Of a stretch of DNA of 58,166 nucleotides, positions 55,592 through 58,166 are shown piece by piece. The position numbers and the translations under genes were made by a program. Numbering within the stretch: the stretch's first letter is position 1; each line of letters begins with the position of its first letter. The notes below the pieces were generated by a model. That model was not told the DNA's origin. It worked only from the letters and a program-made list of their open reading frames with translations, and ran no database searches. The DNA lies in contig CAIZGR010000607.1 of assembly GCA_903932535.1 (NCBI GenBank), positions 1-58,166 on the forward strand. The letters run 5' to 3'. Origin of the DNA: an uncultured Hyphomicrobiales bacterium. GTDB taxonomy: Bacteria; Pseudomonadota; Alphaproteobacteria; Rhizobiales; Beijerinckiaceae.

Positions 55592-58166
55592 ATGCGCAAA
55601 ATCCTTCCCATGCTTCTCACGCTGGCTGCGGCGCCAGCATTCGCGCAGCACTCGAACGCGATCTCGCAGCAACCGGCCGCTCTGCCTCTCTCTGGATCTG
55701 AGCTGATCCTGATCGACCAGATGACCGCCGGGAAGTGGGTCACGAAGCAAACGCCGATCTCCACCGTGTTCACCAGCCTGACGCTCAACCCGCAAAACAA
55801 TCTGGCTGATCTCGCCAACATCCCGATCGCGCGCGCGAACCTGGGCCTCGGCACCGCGGCGCTTCAGAACATCGGGACAGCCGGCGCCAATGTCCCTTTG
55901 CTCTCGACCACCAACACATGGAGCGGCGCGCAGACTTTCGCCAACATGCCAAACTTTCTGGCTGGCCAGCTTCCGCCGGCAAACGGCGGGACGGGCCTTG
56001 CGACCTTCGCCCGGTCAGGCAGCACCACCACATTCGCCACGGCCACCGGGACGCTCGTAAATGGCCATTGCGTGTCGATCGACGCGAGCGGCAACTTCAT
56101 CGATGCGGGCGGCACATGCACTGTCGGCGGCGGCGGCGGCACGGTAACGGCGGCCACTGCTGGCCAGATCGCAATTTACCCATCGTCCGGGACTTCGGTT
56201 GCTGGAGCGACGACCGGGACCGGCGTGCTGACGGCCCTTAGTAACACGGCGGGCGCGGCTGGCGGCTTTGCCACTTACAACCAGCTTGGCGCCGCAACGA
56301 CTTTTCAAAACCCTGCTAGCGGCAGCGTCTCTCGCACCACCACATCAAAACTTTCAGATTTCGTCAATATCGACGATTTCGGCGGATCACGCAGCACGGC
56401 GACGGCGACGTGTTCGACCACAGCCGGAAGCGCCGTGATGACCTGCACGGCGGCGAACGATTTCGCGAATGGCGCCGGGTTGCGGATCAATCACGCTGGA
56501 CCGGCGTCGGGGCTTGGCAATCCGGCCACCGTGACGGTGACGCCTTGCGGGACAAATCCGTTTGGCAATTGCGTCTCGACGGGCGGCGGTGCGCGCTATT
56601 ATTCCGTGGTGGCCCTCGACGGGCAGGGTGGATATGGCGCGGCCTACACGACATACACCCCCAGCACGCCCGTGCTGTCTATCCAGAATTTTGAGGCCCT
56701 GTCCTGGCCTGCGCCATCGTCTGGCCCGGTTCCGGCGGCGTATGCGATCTACGGTGGCCCGACGATCGGCGGCCAAGTGCTGCTCGACTACGTTTTCGGC
56801 ACGACGTGGAACGATTATGGACATTCTGCTCGGCAAGCTGAGGACTGGTTGCCTACGACACCGCCCGCCGCCGCCGGCGCAGATTGGCTAATCACGACGG
56901 TGACGAGCGGCGGAACGACGACGGCGATAACGCTCTTGATCGCAGCATCGCAAACGGTGTCGGGAACGACGATCACACATGACAACTCGCCGAATTTCGC
57001 CGCCGCATTTGCTGCGTCAAACATGGTGTGGGTTAATTGCGGGGCTGCATATCCGATCAGCGGCGCCGGTATCCGGCTTGGCGCGGGTCAGACCTTGGCC
57101 GGCTACTCCAAATATTGCGCCAGTCTCGTATTGACGACCGGTCTTATCAAGAGCGCAGTTGTTCAAAGCAATTCTGTCGCTGGGCCGAAGGTGCTCAACC
57201 TCGGCATAAATGGTGGCGGTTTTTGGGAAGCCGGAGACGGAATGGTCGCCTGCGGCCTTTGCACGAACGCAGTCTATCAGGATTTAGCGCTCACCAACTT
57301 TGGTAAGTACGGCATTGTTTTTAATGGAGGCTCAAACGCCCGTATTTTAAATAACGATATAACTATAGCTGCGCCATTACAGGAAATAAATGAGGCAATA
57401 CTTGTTAGTAATTCAGCAGGAACAGCATCAAATTTTATGATAGAAAATAACCGCGCGTATGGCGTTGGGTTTGATCTTGCGATACTCGGCGCGAGTATTG
57501 TAAACAACACAATAATAGGGTTTGGCTTTGGCGGGGGGGTAACGACAGAGCAGTCTCCAACGTCTGGAAACTATATAATAGCGCTTAACGTGATTAGTTC
57601 GGGTTACACGACTGTTGACGTTAATGATACTTGCCCTGTTGGGATTGAAAACTGGGGAGCCTACAGTGTTATCTCGGGAAATCGTGTGACATACAATTGC
57701 GGCAGCGGTGTTACCAATGGAGGACAATATACGTCTGTTTCTGGAAATATCGCTGTCAATAATGGTGGCACTGGTTATGTTACGCAAATGGGCAGTGCGT
57801 CTTATAATGGATTTGGTTCTGCGTATGTTGGTAACACTGCGGCCTATACAGGTGGCGCCATTGTTCAGAATTACGGCTATGCGGAGGCTACCGGAGCGGG
57901 TGGAAGTTCATATGCGACCCTTGGCCCAAATGCTTTTGCAAATAATCATATAGGTGCAACGGGACCGTTATCAAGCGTCGTATTTCAAAAAAGCCCTACG
58001 GTTAAGGCATCTCAGCCCTATAGTATTTCCGGCGTTGTGAATGGCGGCGTCGGCGCCGCCGACATTACTGTTGTTGGCTCCGTCGTCGGGGCGACATGCA
58101 GCGTTACTTATTCTTCGCATGTCTATGGCCTGACCTATGCGACGATCGCCAAGACCAACGCCGTCA
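55592..58166 (+). CDS. Large tail fibre/tailspike, 5' part (continues at base 1)
   Basis: 858 codons here, plus 28 after the junction, giving an 886-residue protein. Signal peptide RKILPMLLTLAAAPAFAQ. A short N-terminal block (PLSGSELILIDQMTAGKWVTKQTP) resembles that of the preceding tailspike and may attach both to the tail. The region 57200-58000 has beta-helix repeats rich in Asn and Gly (NNDITIAAP, NNRAYGVG, NNTIIG, GNRVTYN, GNIAVN). Bases ~57290-58060 are AT-rich relative to the gene's start, indicating a foreign receptor-binding module. Confidence 0.75.
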   Translation, partial: MRKILPMLLTLAAAPAFAQHSNAISQQPAALPLSGSELILIDQMTAGKWVTKQTPISTVFTSLTLNPQNNLADLANIPIARANLGLGTAALQNIGTAGANVPLLSTTNTWSGAQTFANMPNFLAGQLPPANGGTGLATFARSGSTTTFATATGTLVNGHCVSIDASGNFIDAGGTCTVGGGGGTVTAATAGQIAIYPSSGTSVAGATTGTGVLTALSNTAGAAGGFATYNQLGAATTFQNPASGSVSRTTTSKLSDFVNIDDFGGSRSTATATCSTTAGSAVMTCTAANDFANGAGLRINHAGPASGLGNPATVTVTPCGTNPFGNCVSTGGGARYYSVVALDGQGGYGAAYTTYTPSTPVLSIQNFEALSWPAPSSGPVPAAYAIYGGPTIGGQVLLDYVFGTTWNDYGHSARQAEDWLPTTPPAAAGADWLITTVTSGGTTTAITLLIAASQTVSGTTITHDNSPNFAAAFAASNMVWVNCGAAYPISGAGIRLGAGQTLAGYSKYCASLVLTTGLIKSAVVQSNSVAGPKVLNLGINGGGFWEAGDGMVACGLCTNAVYQDLALTNFGKYGIVFNGGSNARILNNDITIAAPLQEINEAILVSNSAGTASNFMIENNRAYGVGFDLAILGASIVNNTIIGFGFGGGVTTEQSPTSGNYIIALNVISSGYTTVDVNDTCPVGIENWGAYSVISGNRVTYNCGSGVTNGGQYTSVSGNIAVNNGGTGYVTQMGSASYNGFGSAYVGNTAAYTGGAIVQNYGYAEATGAGGSSYATLGPNAFANNHIGATGPLSSVVFQKSPTVKASQPYSISGVVNGGVGAADITVVGSVVGATCSVTYSSHVYGLTYATIAKTNAV
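58096..58166. repeat. 71-bp terminal direct repeat, right copy (contig closure)
   Basis: Identical to bases 1-71. The fibre frame is in phase across the joint, which confirms the circular map. Confidence 0.95.

Noticed and set aside
52770..58166. Diversity-generating retroelement acting on fibre genes
   Set aside because: No reverse transcriptase gene and no template/variable repeat pair with A-specific differences were seen.
1..58166. tRNA genes
   Set aside because: No stretch in the intergenic regions showed the paired acceptor stem with a T-loop GTTCGA-type motif; a tRNAscan-SE run would settle this.

Overview
This window is a complete or near-complete genome of a tailed double-stranded DNA phage. 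It is GC-rich with strong G/C bias at third codon positions. The first 71 bases recur exactly as the last 71, so the contig closes into a circle of 58,095 unique bases, and one tail-fibre gene runs across the joint. No integrase, attachment site, tRNA, DNA polymerase or RNA polymerase gene was recognised. Portal size, the adaptor and nozzle-like proteins, a giant internal polyvalent protein and the absence of tape-measure and sheath genes suggest a short-tailed (podovirus-like) particle. The families present (DUF1376, DUF2303, KTSC, DUF2158-like, MT-A70, Bet, NinB) together with the codon bias fit an alphaproteobacterial, perhaps Rhizobiales-like, host. That host call is inference.

Layout. 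170-14922 (+) holds virion morphogenesis genes: portal, scaffold, major capsid protein, small head proteins, adaptor, tail-collar protein, nozzle-like protein and internal proteins. The capsid gene is split after codon 13 by a 738-bp group I intron that carries a LAGLIDADG homing endonuclease. 14922-23609 (+) encodes a 2895-residue polyvalent virion protein with a J domain, an HELWH metallopeptidase-like motif and an LPD38-like C-terminus. Two short genes with host-like codon use appear to be nested in other frames inside it. 23606-25916 (+) is a lysis cassette: GH108 endolysin, holin candidate, lipoprotein and coiled-coil membrane protein. 25906-32122 (-) is an early operon with HNH endonuclease, NinB, Bet recombinase, zinc ribbons and several unknowns. 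A divergent control region at 32165-32250 separates it from a (+) operon (32251-40157) with an HTH regulator, DUF2303, MT-A70 methylase, DUF1376 protein, SF2 helicase, Toprim primase, KTSC protein, small RNA ligase and a tail-lysozyme-like protein. A C5 cytosine methylase (40159) follows.

42094-45131 (+) is an accessory region of small genes, including a DUF6745-like protein with thirteen 12-bp repeats, zinc-finger, lipoprotein and single-pass membrane proteins. A short (-) pair with an HTH protein (45124-45700) lies opposite terS. Then come terS, a string of small genes including tandem paralogues, and terL (48809-50566). A 542-bp noncoding gap after terL has a near-consensus promoter, several perfect hairpins, a possible H-type pseudoknot and two terminators, and may encode a structured RNA. 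51110 to the end, continuing to base 157, is a tail-fibre and tailspike cassette in which nearly every protein starts with a Sec-type signal peptide.

Replication probably relies on host polymerase, with the phage supplying the DUF1376 protein, helicase and primase. Bet and NinB serve recombination, two methylases probably protect against restriction, and packaging uses TerS and TerL.
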